Shown here: positions 27,994 to 36,359 of the stretch, piece after piece
Layout of the letters: every line of letters begins with the position of its first letter
How positions within the stretch are numbered: position 1 is the stretch's first letter
NCBI GenBank assembly: GCA_021163105.1
Contig: JAGGXJ010000121.1
Span: 1-36,842 of the forward strand
Length of the DNA stretch: 36,842 nucleotides
Source: Syntrophobacterales bacterium
GTDB taxonomy: Bacteria > Desulfobacterota > Syntrophia > Syntrophales > UBA2210
Direction of reading: 5' to 3'
Program-made: the position numbers and the translations under genes
Notes under the pieces: generated by a model
The model's database searches: none
What the model was told of the DNA's origin: nothing
Seen by the model: only the letters and a program-made list of their open reading frames with translations

Positions 27994-29064
27994 ATGGATA
28001 TGAAGCGAGAGTATTACGAGGACATCGAACTTATCGGAAGCGGTGTTGTTCTTTTCTGGTCCGCGGCATTTCTGATTTTTCTCTTCACCCTTCCCATCTA
28101 CATGCCGAACTATTACATCTATCTCCTGAATATCATAATAGTCAACGTGATACTTGCAGTGGGGCTTAATATCCTCGTTGGATACACCGGCCAGATATCA
28201 CTGGGACATGCCGGATTCTTTGCGATAGGGGCATATGGAACGGTCTTCCTGATGACGCATTTTCAGATTCCTTTTGTCTTTGCCCTTCCGCTGGCGGCTT
28301 TTATCGCGGCATTTTTTGGTTTTATCCTCGGCCTGCCGGCATTGAGACTGGAGGGTCCTTATCTTGCGATCGCGACCCTTGGTTTTGGTCTGGCTATCAT
28401 GCATGTTATAGGCACATGGGATATCTTTGGGGGCAGGATGGGACTCCATGCCCCGCCCCTGGATCTGGGAATACCGAAGATGGGCTTCAGCTGGGTGCTG
28501 GAGTCCGATGTCAGCATGTACTATCTGATACTGATTATCGCCGTTATAATGATAGTGAGCGCCATAAATCTCATGAAGACGCGCGTAGGAAGGGCATTTG
28601 TCGCAATAAGAGACAGCGATATCGCGGCGGAAGTGATGGGCGTAAATCTCACAATCTACAAGACCCTTGCCTTCGCGATAAGCGCATTTTACGCGGGGAT
28701 AGCGGGTGGGCTGTTCGCGTTTGTATGTGGCTTCTTCGATCCCTTTACCTTCAATATGATACTTTCCATTGTATTCCTCGTTATGGTGGTTGTCGGCGGG
28801 CTTGGCTCAATCCTTGGCGCGATTATGGGCGCCACACTGATAACCTACCTGCAGTACGATTTGCTGAAAAATGTATCTGAGACCCCCTACCTGGGAGACT
28901 TTCTTATCTCTGTTTCCAGAAAATGGTTTACCGTAATCGGTCTGGAGAATTTCGGGAGTATAGCGCTTGGACTTATAATGATAGGCATAATCATATTCGA
29001 GCCACTCGGCATGTATGGCGTGTGGATAAGAATAAAGAAATACTGGATGACGTGGCCCTTTTAA
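27994..29064 (+). CDS. livM: Branched-chain-type ABC transporter permease, LivM family
   Basis: LivM is one of two membrane subunits of a Liv/Hyd-type importer. I start at the ATG at 27994, which follows AGGGGTG. The earlier ATG at 27973 has no usable site. The 356-residue protein has about nine to ten hydrophobic segments. The family block VNVILAVGLNILVGYTGQISLGHAGFFAIGAYG appears in the first third, and FVAIRDSDIAAEVMGVNL, the cytoplasmic coupling helix that docks the ATPases, in the second half. A permease as first gene, before LivH, differs from the E. coli livKHMGF order. Substrate may be a branched amino acid or another carboxylate. Confidence 0.92.
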   Translation: MDMKREYYEDIELIGSGVVLFWSAAFLIFLFTLPIYMPNYYIYLLNIIIVNVILAVGLNILVGYTGQISLGHAGFFAIGAYGTVFLMTHFQIPFVFALPLAAFIAAFFGFILGLPALRLEGPYLAIATLGFGLAIMHVIGTWDIFGGRMGLHAPPLDLGIPKMGFSWVLESDVSMYYLILIIAVIMIVSAINLMKTRVGRAFVAIRDSDIAAEVMGVNLTIYKTLAFAISAFYAGIAGGLFAFVCGFFDPFTFNMILSIVFLVMVVVGGLGSILGAIMGATLITYLQYDLLKNVSETPYLGDFLISVSRKWFTVIGLENFGSIALGLIMIGIIIFEPLGMYGVWIRIKKYWMTWPF

Positions 29065-29115
29065 CCCTGTTGTTTTAAAAAGGGACATTTTGCAAAGATC
29101 TCAAATGGAGAGAAT

Positions 29116-29988
29116 ATGATAGGACAACTAATAGTTGAAGGTCTGGCGATAGGGGCCTGCTATGGTCTGATGGCGATAGGCGTGGTGATCATATATAAGA
29201 CGTCCGAGGTGGTCAACTTCGCGCAGGGAGAGATGGCAATGTTTTCAACATTCATAGCCTATCATATCCTGTCATACTATCACTACCCGTTCTGGTTGGC
29301 CCTTATCATCACCATGGTATTTGCGATCCTGCTCGGTATGTTTATCGAATTTGCCTTTCTTCGTCCCGCCAAGGAACCCACTGCCCTTGGGCTTATCGTG
29401 ATTACTCTTGGAGCTGAAATGCTCCTCATGGGACTGGCGGGGTGGAAATGGGGTGCGGAACAGAAGTACTTTGAAATCCCCATGTCGTTCAATGTTACCC
29501 ATGAACCGATAAAGGGGGTTATCATAAGTGACTGGGCAATCGGCGTTTTTGTCATAGCTGCCATTCTTATGACGCTCCTTTATCTTTTCTTCAAATATAC
29601 CCGAGTTGGTGTGGCAATGAAAGCTACCCAGCAGAATAAAAATGCCGCCAAGATCATGGGTGTCCGTGTGGAACGGATGTTTTCCCTTGCATGGGGCTTG
29701 AGCTCGCTCATGGGGGCTATCGCTGCCATGTTTTTTGCCTCGAGAGCAACGCTGGATCCCAATTTCATGATGGAACCATTTCTCAGGGCATTTGCAGCCG
29801 CAGTTCTTGGCGGGCTGATGAGCATCCCGGGTGTTCTTATAGGAGGCGGGCTGCTCGGACTGATTGAGAATTTCTTTGGCTACGTGTGGCCTGAATGGAA
29901 ACCGATCGTTGCTTTTCTTGTGATTGTGCTTGTTCTCTGTGTTCGTCCAAGCGGTCTTTTTGCGAAGCATTATATAAAGAAAGTGTAG
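29116..29988 (+). CDS. livH: Branched-chain-type ABC transporter permease, LivH family
   Basis: The 290-residue membrane subunit pairs with LivM. It begins with the family pattern IVEGLAIGACYGLMAIGVVIIYKTSEVVNFAQGEMAMF. It has about eight hydrophobic segments and the coupling block MKATQQNKNAAKIMGVRVERMFSLAWGLSS. The C-terminal region around AFAAAVLGGLMSIPGVLIGGGLLGLIENF matches the family. A GGAGAGA site precedes the ATG. A gap of 51 bases separates it from livM, and only four bases separate it from the next gene. Confidence 0.92.
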   Translation: MIGQLIVEGLAIGACYGLMAIGVVIIYKTSEVVNFAQGEMAMFSTFIAYHILSYYHYPFWLALIITMVFAILLGMFIEFAFLRPAKEPTALGLIVITLGAEMLLMGLAGWKWGAEQKYFEIPMSFNVTHEPIKGVIISDWAIGVFVIAAILMTLLYLFFKYTRVGVAMKATQQNKNAAKIMGVRVERMFSLAWGLSSLMGAIAAMFFASRATLDPNFMMEPFLRAFAAAVLGGLMSIPGVLIGGGLLGLIENFFGYVWPEWKPIVAFLVIVLVLCVRPSGLFAKHYIKKV

Positions 29989-29992
29989 CGAA

Positions 29993-30490
29993 ATGCGGGT
30001 TCACGACATAACGCCGCAGGACAATTATGGGTGTAAGTTGAAAAATTCAACTCTTTGCGTAAAAAGCCTGGTTGTTTTACTGCTCTTGTCCATTTTTCAG
30101 GGTTGTAGCTTTACAGGAGAAAAGTTAGGGCTTTTTCTCGAAAAGCCCCGTATAGAAAAATCTGTTGAGAGGTATTTTGCCGCCGAGATCAAGAGGGATT
30201 TAAAGAAAGTTTATGATTGCCTCGCCCCTTCTTCGATATATCGTTCCACACACACTTATGGAGAATATCTGGAACAGGTACAGGATTCGCCTGTCAGGAT
30301 AAAGGATTACCACATTCTGAACATACACGATCTGAGAGGCAACCACGACAAAGCTAAATATTCCAAAATAGAAAAATTTGTGCGCGTTGAGGTAGACGTA
30401 ACGCTGTTGTATGGCGATACGGATGAAACCATGGAGGTCAATCAGGAATTTACATTTATAAAGGAAGGAGGAGAGTGGCACAAAGGCTGA
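29993..30490 (+). CDS. Small lipoprotein with NTF2-like domain
   Basis: I do not recognise a named family. From the ATG at 29993 the protein has 165 residues. A TTG at 30038, after GGGTG, gives a more normal signal peptide (KNSTLCVKSLVVLLLLSIFQGC) and may be the true start. The cysteine at residue 38 after FQG is a plausible lipid-attachment site, though the lipobox is not ideal. The mature part (SVERYFAAEIKRDLKKVYDCLAPSS, then VEVDVTLLYGDTDETMEVNQEFTFIKEGGEWHKG) resembles SnoaL/NTF2-like folds, with a cone that could bind a small ligand. Its position between the permease and binding-protein genes suggests a part in transport at the membrane. Confidence 0.75.
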   Translation: MRVHDITPQDNYGCKLKNSTLCVKSLVVLLLLSIFQGCSFTGEKLGLFLEKPRIEKSVERYFAAEIKRDLKKVYDCLAPSSIYRSTHTYGEYLEQVQDSPVRIKDYHILNIHDLRGNHDKAKYSKIEKFVRVEVDVTLLYGDTDETMEVNQEFTFIKEGGEWHKG

Positions 30491-30672
30491 AATTTAAACA
30501 ATGAGTTCTTTGCAAAATGTTCAATTTTGTTCGAGGTCAAAGCGTGTGAAATTTTTACCCGCAGGAATACATGGAGTATTTTGAGAATTGAAGTTTGAGC
30601 GCAACGTAGAGATTGAGCAAAAGGGGGCGTTTTACAACTGTCTCGCAATACATGGAAAGAAGGAGGAATATT

Positions 30673-31869
30673 ATGAAGATCAAGAGAACATTGTTTGCAG
30701 TAGCACTGGCGATTGTCTGCATCTTTGTATTGGCTGTTGACGCTTCCGCTGGCAGACCGGGTTTTGACAAGAAGGAGATCAGGATAGCGCAGTGGGGACC
30801 TCAGACAGGACCGGCGGCGCCATGGGGTTCGGTGGCTAGGGGCAGCGCCATCCCTTTCAATCTTGTCAATGAAGAGGGTGGTATCCACGGGAGAAAGATC
30901 AAGTATTTTATTCGGGATGATCAGTATAACCCAGCACAGACCAAGGCAGTGGTCAAGGAACTGGTCGAGCGCAAGGGGATCTTTGCCTTTGTTGGAGGAG
31001 TTGGCGGCGCCTGTGGGATGGCTGTTAAAGACTACCTCGCAAAGAACAAGGTTATCCTGTTCAGTCCGTCCACAGCGATTACCGAATATGTAGTTCCAAC
31101 TCAAAAATATCTTTTTGCCACATATCCGCTTTATCAGGACGAGGGAAGCATTATCACAAAGTATCTTGTGGAGAAAATGGGATTCAAAAAAATCGGATTT
31201 TTCTACCAGAACGACGCGTACGGTAAGAACGGGCTGGAAGGGTGTAAACAGCGGCTTGCCACCTATGGGATGAAACTTGTGGCAGAGATACCGGTTGAAC
31301 CAGGAGAAAAGGATCTTGCGTCCCAGATGCTGAAGTTCAAGAAATCCGGCGCCGAAGCAGTCATTCTGTGGGTCAATCCGACTACAGCTGTTATATCCCT
31401 GAAGACCTGCGCTACCATAGGGTACAAACCGCAGTGGGTATCGTCCAATACGCTTTCAGATTATCCCCTCATGTACAAGATTTCTGGAGGTCTGTTTGAA
31501 GGAGTGATAACCGGAGCTTTTGCACCACCACCTGATTCTGATGACCCCCTGCTGACCAAATACCGTGAAGCGGCTAAGAGGATGGTTCCGGAAGAGAGAT
31601 GGGGAACATTCTTCATGGCTGGTATTCTCTTTGCGGAACCTCTGGTTGAAGCCCTGAAACGTGTAGGGCCGAATCTGAGCACGGAGGCCTGTCTGAAAGA
31701 ATTAAATTCCCTTAAAGATTTCAAGGGGATAGGCCCGGTAGTTAATTTTAACGAGAACTGCCATCAGGGAACGGACTCTGTTCAGATCCAGAAATGCGGA
31801 CCGGGAGCATCCTATATCCTGCTCCAGGACTGGACGCCTAATGATCTGGCAACATGGAAGAAGAAATAG
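30673..31869 (+). CDS. livJ: Periplasmic substrate-binding protein of Liv-type ABC transporter
   Basis: This protein captures the substrate for the LivHMGF importer. The ATG at 30673 has an ideal AAGGAGG ribosome site. The frame extends upstream to 30613 but that lacks a site. The first 26 residues are a signal peptide ending ASA. The 398-residue precursor has the type I periplasmic-binding fold (Peripla_BP_6): EIRIAQWGPQTGPAAPWG, GGIHGRKIKYFIRDDQYNPAQTKAVVKELVE, GFFYQNDAYGKNGLEG and GVITGAFAPPP. Such proteins bind branched amino acids, amides, urea, or aromatic and aliphatic acids, so the ligand is open. The long leader (about 180 bases) after the lipoprotein gene may hold its own signals. 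Confidence 0.92.
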   Translation: MKIKRTLFAVALAIVCIFVLAVDASAGRPGFDKKEIRIAQWGPQTGPAAPWGSVARGSAIPFNLVNEEGGIHGRKIKYFIRDDQYNPAQTKAVVKELVERKGIFAFVGGVGGACGMAVKDYLAKNKVILFSPSTAITEYVVPTQKYLFATYPLYQDEGSIITKYLVEKMGFKKIGFFYQNDAYGKNGLEGCKQRLATYGMKLVAEIPVEPGEKDLASQMLKFKKSGAEAVILWVNPTTAVISLKTCATIGYKPQWVSSNTLSDYPLMYKISGGLFEGVITGAFAPPPDSDDPLLTKYREAAKRMVPEERWGTFFMAGILFAEPLVEALKRVGPNLSTEACLKELNSLKDFKGIGPVVNFNENCHQGTDSVQIQKCGPGASYILLQDWTPNDLATWKKK

Positions 31870-31907
31870 AAATCTTCTTTGAAAAATAAACAGTTAGATT
31901 AGATTAC

Positions 31908-31957
31908 GGCGCAGGCCTCTGCAGGTTATCCCGGTGGGGTTCTGTGCGGCCTGCGCC
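31908..31957 (+). other. GC-rich stem-loop between livJ and livG
   Basis: GGCGCAGGCC (31908-31917) and GGCCTGCGCC (31948-31957) pair perfectly over ten bases around a 30-base loop. A second small hairpin CAAAAA/TTTTTG follows (about 31962-31979). Such a stem after a binding-protein gene can stabilise its mRNA and cut read-through, so that more binding protein than transporter is made. It is 38 bases after the livJ stop. Confidence 0.6.
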
Positions 31958-32018
31958 CGATCAAAAACGTCGATTTTTGCATGATCAAGACTAAATAATG
32001 TGAGGGGTAACTCTGATA

Positions 32019-32798
32019 ATGTCTCTCTTCAAGGTTGAAAACCTCAGCATAAGTTTCGGTGGTCTCAAAGCGGTGGATGACGTTAGTTTTGAGGTCGAGA
32101 GAAACTCAATATTTTCCATAATCGGTCCCAACGGGTCAGGCAAGACCACCATTTTTAATCTGATAAGCGGCATATATAAACCGGACTCAGGGAGGATTCT
32201 TCTGGAAGGTGAAAACTTGGTGGGCTATCTGCCGGACAAGATAGCAAAAAAAGGTATAGCACGCACCTTTCAGAACATAGAGCTTTTCAAGCATGCAACC
32301 GTTATGGACAATTTGATGCTGGGACGGCACATACACATGAAGACCGGTGTGTGGAGCGGAGCCACAGCCACCCTGTTCGGCAGGAAGTCCAGGGCGGCGA
32401 AAGAGGAGATAAAAAACAGGGAATTCGTGGAAAAGATAGTCGATTTCCTTGACCTTCAGGCTGTGAGAGACCAGTTTGTAGCCAATCTTGCCTATGGGAG
32501 GCGAAAGCTCGTGGAGCTGGGCAGGGCGCTGGCCCTGGAACCCTCCATACTTCTTCTGGATGAACCATCCGCGGGGATGAATACCGAAGAGAAGGGAGAT
32601 TTGAACATCTGGATCAAGGATATACAGGAAGTATATAAGATTACAATTCTGTTGATTGAACATGATATGAACATGATCATGGGCATTTCCGACCGGATAC
32701 TTGCGATAAATCAGGGAAAGAAAATCGTGGAGGGGTTGCCTCAGGATGTGCAGTGTCATCCTGAAGTCATAGAGGCCTATCTCGGGGAGGAAGGATAA
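32019..32798 (+). CDS. livG: ABC transporter ATP-binding protein, LivG family
   Basis: LivG is one of two ATPases driving the importer. The 259-residue protein has Walker A GPNGSGKT at 36-43, Q-loop at FQNIELF, signature LAYGRRK at 157-163 (a LivG-typical variant of LSGGQ), Walker B ILLLDEP at 177-183, and the switch histidine His215 in IEHDMN. The family block SISFGGLKAVDDVSFEV is at the start. The ATG at 32019 has AGGGG at a loose 12-base spacing. Its stop overlaps the livF start by one base (TAATG), giving a coupled pair of ATPases. Confidence 0.94.
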   Translation: MSLFKVENLSISFGGLKAVDDVSFEVERNSIFSIIGPNGSGKTTIFNLISGIYKPDSGRILLEGENLVGYLPDKIAKKGIARTFQNIELFKHATVMDNLMLGRHIHMKTGVWSGATATLFGRKSRAAKEEIKNREFVEKIVDFLDLQAVRDQFVANLAYGRRKLVELGRALALEPSILLLDEPSAGMNTEEKGDLNIWIKDIQEVYKITILLIEHDMNMIMGISDRILAINQGKKIVEGLPQDVQCHPEVIEAYLGEEG

Positions 32799-33592
32799 TG
32801 CTTAAGGTAAAGAACATAGAGACATGGTACGATCTGATAAGGGCTCTGCACGGGATATCCTTTGAGGTAAAAGAGGGCGATATAGTAACCCTCCTTGGCT
32901 CTAACGGAGCGGGAAAGACAACCACGCTGAAGAGTATCATGCAGATACTCGAAGATAATGACCAGCCCGAGAAAGGTTTCATAGAGTTTCTCGGCGAAAG
33001 AATTGACAGGAAGGATACCGAAGAGATCGTTCGTATGGGCATAAGCTATGTGCCGGAAGGAAGAGAGGTGTTTCCTGAACTGACCGTTCTGGAGAACCTC
33101 CAGATGGGCGCCTATACGAGGAAAGACAGGAGAGAGATAAAGAAGGATATAGAAGATGTGTTCAGGCATTTTCCCATACTCAGAGAGAGACAGAAACAAG
33201 AGGCTGGATATATGAGCGGGGGTGAGCAGCAGATGCTGGCCATTGGGAGAGCGCTGATGAGCCGCCCAAAGCTTCTGATGCTGGATGAACCATCTCTGGG
33301 CCTGTCCCCTCTTCTCACAAAGCAGATATTCAACATCATACGGGATATCAACAAAGGAGGAGTGACAATCCTGCTCGTTGAACAGAATGTCAATATGGCC
33401 CTGAAGTACGCGGACTTTGCCTTCCTGATGGAAAGTGGCAGAATAGTGCGCGCCGACAAACCGGAAGTGCTGCTCGAAGATGAGGATGTAAAGAGGTTTT
33501 ATCTTGGGATTGACACCGAAGAGACAACTGCTGATGGATACAGAAAGGCTCAGTCATCCAAGAGATATAGAAGAAAAGTCAGGTTCCGCTGA
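32798..33592 (+). CDS. livF: ABC transporter ATP-binding protein, LivF family
   Basis: LivF is the second ATPase. The 264-residue protein has Walker A GSNGAGKT at 34-41, signature MSGGEQQ at 139-145, Walker B LLMLDEP at 159-165, and the glutamate-rich switch LVEQNVNMALKYAD. The family block VPEGREVFPELTVLENLQMGAY is present. A basic C-terminal tail (about the last 25 residues, with KRYRRKVRFR) exceeds the usual end near DVKRFYLG. This may be an addition or altered reading into the gap. It starts one base inside livG. Confidence 0.93.
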   Translation: MLKVKNIETWYDLIRALHGISFEVKEGDIVTLLGSNGAGKTTTLKSIMQILEDNDQPEKGFIEFLGERIDRKDTEEIVRMGISYVPEGREVFPELTVLENLQMGAYTRKDRREIKKDIEDVFRHFPILRERQKQEAGYMSGGEQQMLAIGRALMSRPKLLMLDEPSLGLSPLLTKQIFNIIRDINKGGVTILLVEQNVNMALKYADFAFLMESGRIVRADKPEVLLEDEDVKRFYLGIDTEETTADGYRKAQSSKRYRRKVRFR

Positions 33593-33624
33593 AAACACGA
33601 AATTTACCGGGAGCGAATAATACT

Positions 33625-35421
33625 ATGCAAGCAAACACCCTGCCCAAGGCCCTTGTCAATATAGCCGGGAAACAGCCCGACAGGATCGCATTGAGGATGA
33701 AAGATTTTGGCATCTGGCGTGATATTACATGGAAACAGTACCTGGAAAATGTGAAATTCACAGCGCTGGGCCTGAACAGTATCGGGGTGAAAAGGGGTGA
33801 GCATGTTGCCATTATCGGTGAAAATAAGCCGGAATGGCTTTATTCAGCGTTCGGAGTGATGTCTCTGGGCGCCACCTTTGTGGGTGTTTACACTACTAAT
33901 CCCGCAAAGGAATGTGAATATGTGGTTGGACATTCGGATTCGGTCGTATTTATCTGCGAGGATGAAGAACAGATGAACAAGGCCTTTATCTTCAGGAAGA
34001 ACACTCCCAATCTGAGGAAGATTATCGTGTGGGATATGGAAGGCCTCAGGGGTCTTGAAGACCCGATGGTGATCAGTTTCGACAAGATTATGGAGATTGG
34101 CAGAGAAGCTGGCATGGAAGCCCCTGCCCTCTACGACACCCTTGTGAAAGAGGGAAAACCGGAGGATATAGCCGGAATCATCTACACCTCCGGGACAACG
34201 GGTCCTCCGAAGGGGGCGATGCTCCATCACGAGGGTTATCTGTGGGTGGGCGAGCAGGCAGCCAAGGTAACGACAGCCAGCGTAGATGATGAGTCCATAT
34301 CGTTCCTCCCCCTTAATCATGTGTATGAGCAGATCTTTGACATGATGATGCATATGACCGTGGGACATACAGTGAACTTTACCGAAAACACGGATACTGT
34401 GATGAACGATATGATGGTTGTTTCTCCCACAATATTTCACGCTGTACCCCGGATATGGGAGAAATACTATTCCGCTATCGTGCTGAAAATGGCTGATGCC
34501 ACATGGTTCAAGAGGACCGTCTACGGGCTGGCGGTGAAAATCGGCGCAAAGTACAATAACCTCAGACTTGCCGGAAAGAAAATACCATTGCCGCTATATG
34601 TCGGTTACCAGCTGGCATACTTCTGTGTCTTCTGGAAGCTCAAGGAAAGACTGGGTTTTGACAGAACCCGTCTGGGATTTTCCGGCGCCGCTCCCATATC
34701 TCATGATATCCTCAAGTTTTTCCAGAGCATCGGCATACCGATTCGTGAGGGATACGGCATGACGGAGACATCGGGGGTTACCCATATGGGGGGTGAATTC
34801 GACTTCAAGCTTGGCGCGGTGGGGAAGGCCCTGCCGGGGACCGAGGTAAAAATAGGAGAGAGTGGTGAGATTATTGTCAGGCACAAAGGCATTTTTAAAG
34901 GATATTACAAGGATGAAGAAAACACGAAAGAAGCCCTCGAAGATGGCTGGATGCATACAGGGGATGTCGGAGAGATCGATGAAGATGGGTATCTCAAGAT
35001 AACGGACAGACTGAAAGACCTGATCATCACGGCGGGAGGCAAGAATATCGCCCCCCAGTATATCGAGAATCTGTTGAAATTTTCGCCCTATATCAATGAC
35101 TCCGTCGTTATTGGGGACAAGAGAAAATACCTGACGGCCATAATCGTGATCGACGAGGAAAATGTCGTGAAGTTCGCCCAGGACGCAAAGGTTCAGTTCA
35201 CCACATTCGCGACACTTACGAGGACGGAAGAGGTCACAGATCTCATACAGCAGGAGATTAACAAGGTGAACGGACAGATGGCCAAGGTGGAGAATATCAG
35301 AAAATTCAAAATCTTGGACAAAAAACTTTATACTGAAGATGGTGAAGTGACCCCTACCATGAAGGTCAAAAGAAAGTCGATAAACGAACAATTTGCCGAT
35401 CTCATAGAATCAATGTATTAG
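33625..35421 (+). CDS. AMP-forming acyl-CoA ligase (long-chain fatty acid-CoA ligase type)
   Basis: The enzyme activates a carboxylic acid with ATP and CoA through an acyl-adenylate. The 598-residue protein has the P-loop-like YTSGTTGPPKG at 187-197, GYGMTET at 376-382, the TGD block at 445-447, the hinge region DRLKDLIITAGGKNI at 461-475, and a late catalytic lysine near Lys580 (in PTMKVKRK). Its length and C-terminal block TPTMKVKRKSI match the FadD15/long-chain family more than acetyl-CoA synthetases. Being last in a Liv transporter operon, it probably acts on the imported acid. The ATG follows GGGAGCG. It meets epmA tail to tail with eleven bases between the stops. Confidence 0.93.
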   Translation: MQANTLPKALVNIAGKQPDRIALRMKDFGIWRDITWKQYLENVKFTALGLNSIGVKRGEHVAIIGENKPEWLYSAFGVMSLGATFVGVYTTNPAKECEYVVGHSDSVVFICEDEEQMNKAFIFRKNTPNLRKIIVWDMEGLRGLEDPMVISFDKIMEIGREAGMEAPALYDTLVKEGKPEDIAGIIYTSGTTGPPKGAMLHHEGYLWVGEQAAKVTTASVDDESISFLPLNHVYEQIFDMMMHMTVGHTVNFTENTDTVMNDMMVVSPTIFHAVPRIWEKYYSAIVLKMADATWFKRTVYGLAVKIGAKYNNLRLAGKKIPLPLYVGYQLAYFCVFWKLKERLGFDRTRLGFSGAAPISHDILKFFQSIGIPIREGYGMTETSGVTHMGGEFDFKLGAVGKALPGTEVKIGESGEIIVRHKGIFKGYYKDEENTKEALEDGWMHTGDVGEIDEDGYLKITDRLKDLIITAGGKNIAPQYIENLLKFSPYINDSVVIGDKRKYLTAIIVIDEENVVKFAQDAKVQFTTFATLTRTEEVTDLIQQEINKVNGQMAKVENIRKFKILDKKLYTEDGEVTPTMKVKRKSINEQFADLIESMY

Positions 35422-35432
35422 AAAGCAACAGA

Positions 35433-36359
35433 TTATAGCTCTTCAGGCGTGAAGGTCACCACGTCGTCTATTGACGCACTATCAGTAAAGAGCATGGCGA
35501 GGCGATCCACACCAAGGGCAGTCCCCGAAGACTCAGGCATATCGGTCAGTTCCGATAGAAACTTTTCGGGCATGGGGTAGGAGGATTTGCCTGATTCACG
35601 GCGGTTTTTCTGTTCTTCTTCAAAACGCGCCCTCTGCTCCGCCACGTCGGTCAGCTCCGAGAACGCGTTGGCCAGCTCAAGTCCACCCATATACAGCTCA
35701 AACCGCTCCGCCACTTGGGGATCCGTTTTTTTCACCCTCGCTAATGCACCCAGAACGACAGGGTAATCATACAGAAATACAGGTCTTTTTATTCCGACGA
35801 GTCGGGGTTCGATTTCGCTTACCATGATTTCGTCAAAGAGGTCGTTTTCCAGCGCCTTTTCCATCGATACAGAGGAATAACGTCTGAAGGCATCTTTTAC
35901 AGAGATCCTTTCCCATGGCGTCTGTATATCGATCTCTCTTCCGCGGTAGTTGATCTGTTCCGCATGGCCCAGGTTGTGAGCAACATGGATGATAAGCTCT
36001 TCGCACTCTTCCATCATCCAGAAGTAGTCAGCGCCGCTTTTGTACCATTCGAGAAGTGTAAATTCCGGGATATGTAGAGGTCCCCGCTCTCCGCCGCGAA
36101 AGCACCTGGTAATCTGAAATATTCGTGGATATCCGGCGGCCAGCAACCGCTTCATGCATAGCTCGGGTGATGTGTGAAGGTACCAGCCGTCCGAGGGGAT
36201 GGCATCAATGTGGCATTCCGGAGCGGGGCCGGGGATCCTGGAGGGTGTTTCCACCTCCAGATAGTCTCTGTCTATAAAGAACCCGCGTATCGCTTGGATC
36301 ATCGCGGCGCGGATGTGAAGGGCGTTTTTTTTACGCGCAAGTTTCCAGTTTATGTCCAT
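35433..36359 (-). CDS. epmA: EF-P lysine aminoacylase EpmA (GenX/PoxA/YjeA)
   Basis: EpmA is a LysRS-like enzyme that attaches (R)-beta-lysine to a conserved lysine of elongation factor P. The 308-residue protein is only the class II aminoacyl-tRNA synthetase catalytic domain, without the anticodon-binding domain of LysRS. Motif 1 is around DYLEVETPSRIPGPAPECHI, motif 2 in FQITRCFRGGERG and HIPEFTLLEWY, and motif 3 in SGTALGVDRLAMLF. The conserved FLYDYP and FELYMGGLELANAFSELTD blocks are present. It overlaps efp by one base. A CCGACGAGTCGGGG palindrome lies in its coding region (35794-35807, encoding PRLVG). No EpmB aminomutase gene is in the window. Confidence 0.95.
   Translation of the reverse strand: MDINWKLARKKNALHIRAAMIQAIRGFFIDRDYLEVETPSRIPGPAPECHIDAIPSDGWYLHTSPELCMKRLLAAGYPRIFQITRCFRGGERGPLHIPEFTLLEWYKSGADYFWMMEECEELIIHVAHNLGHAEQINYRGREIDIQTPWERISVKDAFRRYSSVSMEKALENDLFDEIMVSEIEPRLVGIKRPVFLYDYPVVLGALARVKKTDPQVAERFELYMGGLELANAFSELTDVAEQRARFEEEQKNRRESGKSSYPMPEKFLSELTDMPESSGTALGVDRLAMLFTDSASIDDVVTFTPEEL
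35793..35808. repeat. CCCGA palindrome, copy 3, inside epmA
   Basis: CCGACGAGTCGGGG within coding DNA shares 14 identical bases with the intergenic copy at 19977-19990. It is read in frame as PRLVG, just before the conserved RPVFLYDYP block, so it does not disrupt the gene. Chance is possible for such a short string. Confidence 0.4.

Noticed and set aside
32644-32660. ATTCTGTTGATTGAACA resembling the repeat end
   Set aside because: It encodes the conserved ILLIEHD switch region of LivG; the similarity is explained by coding.
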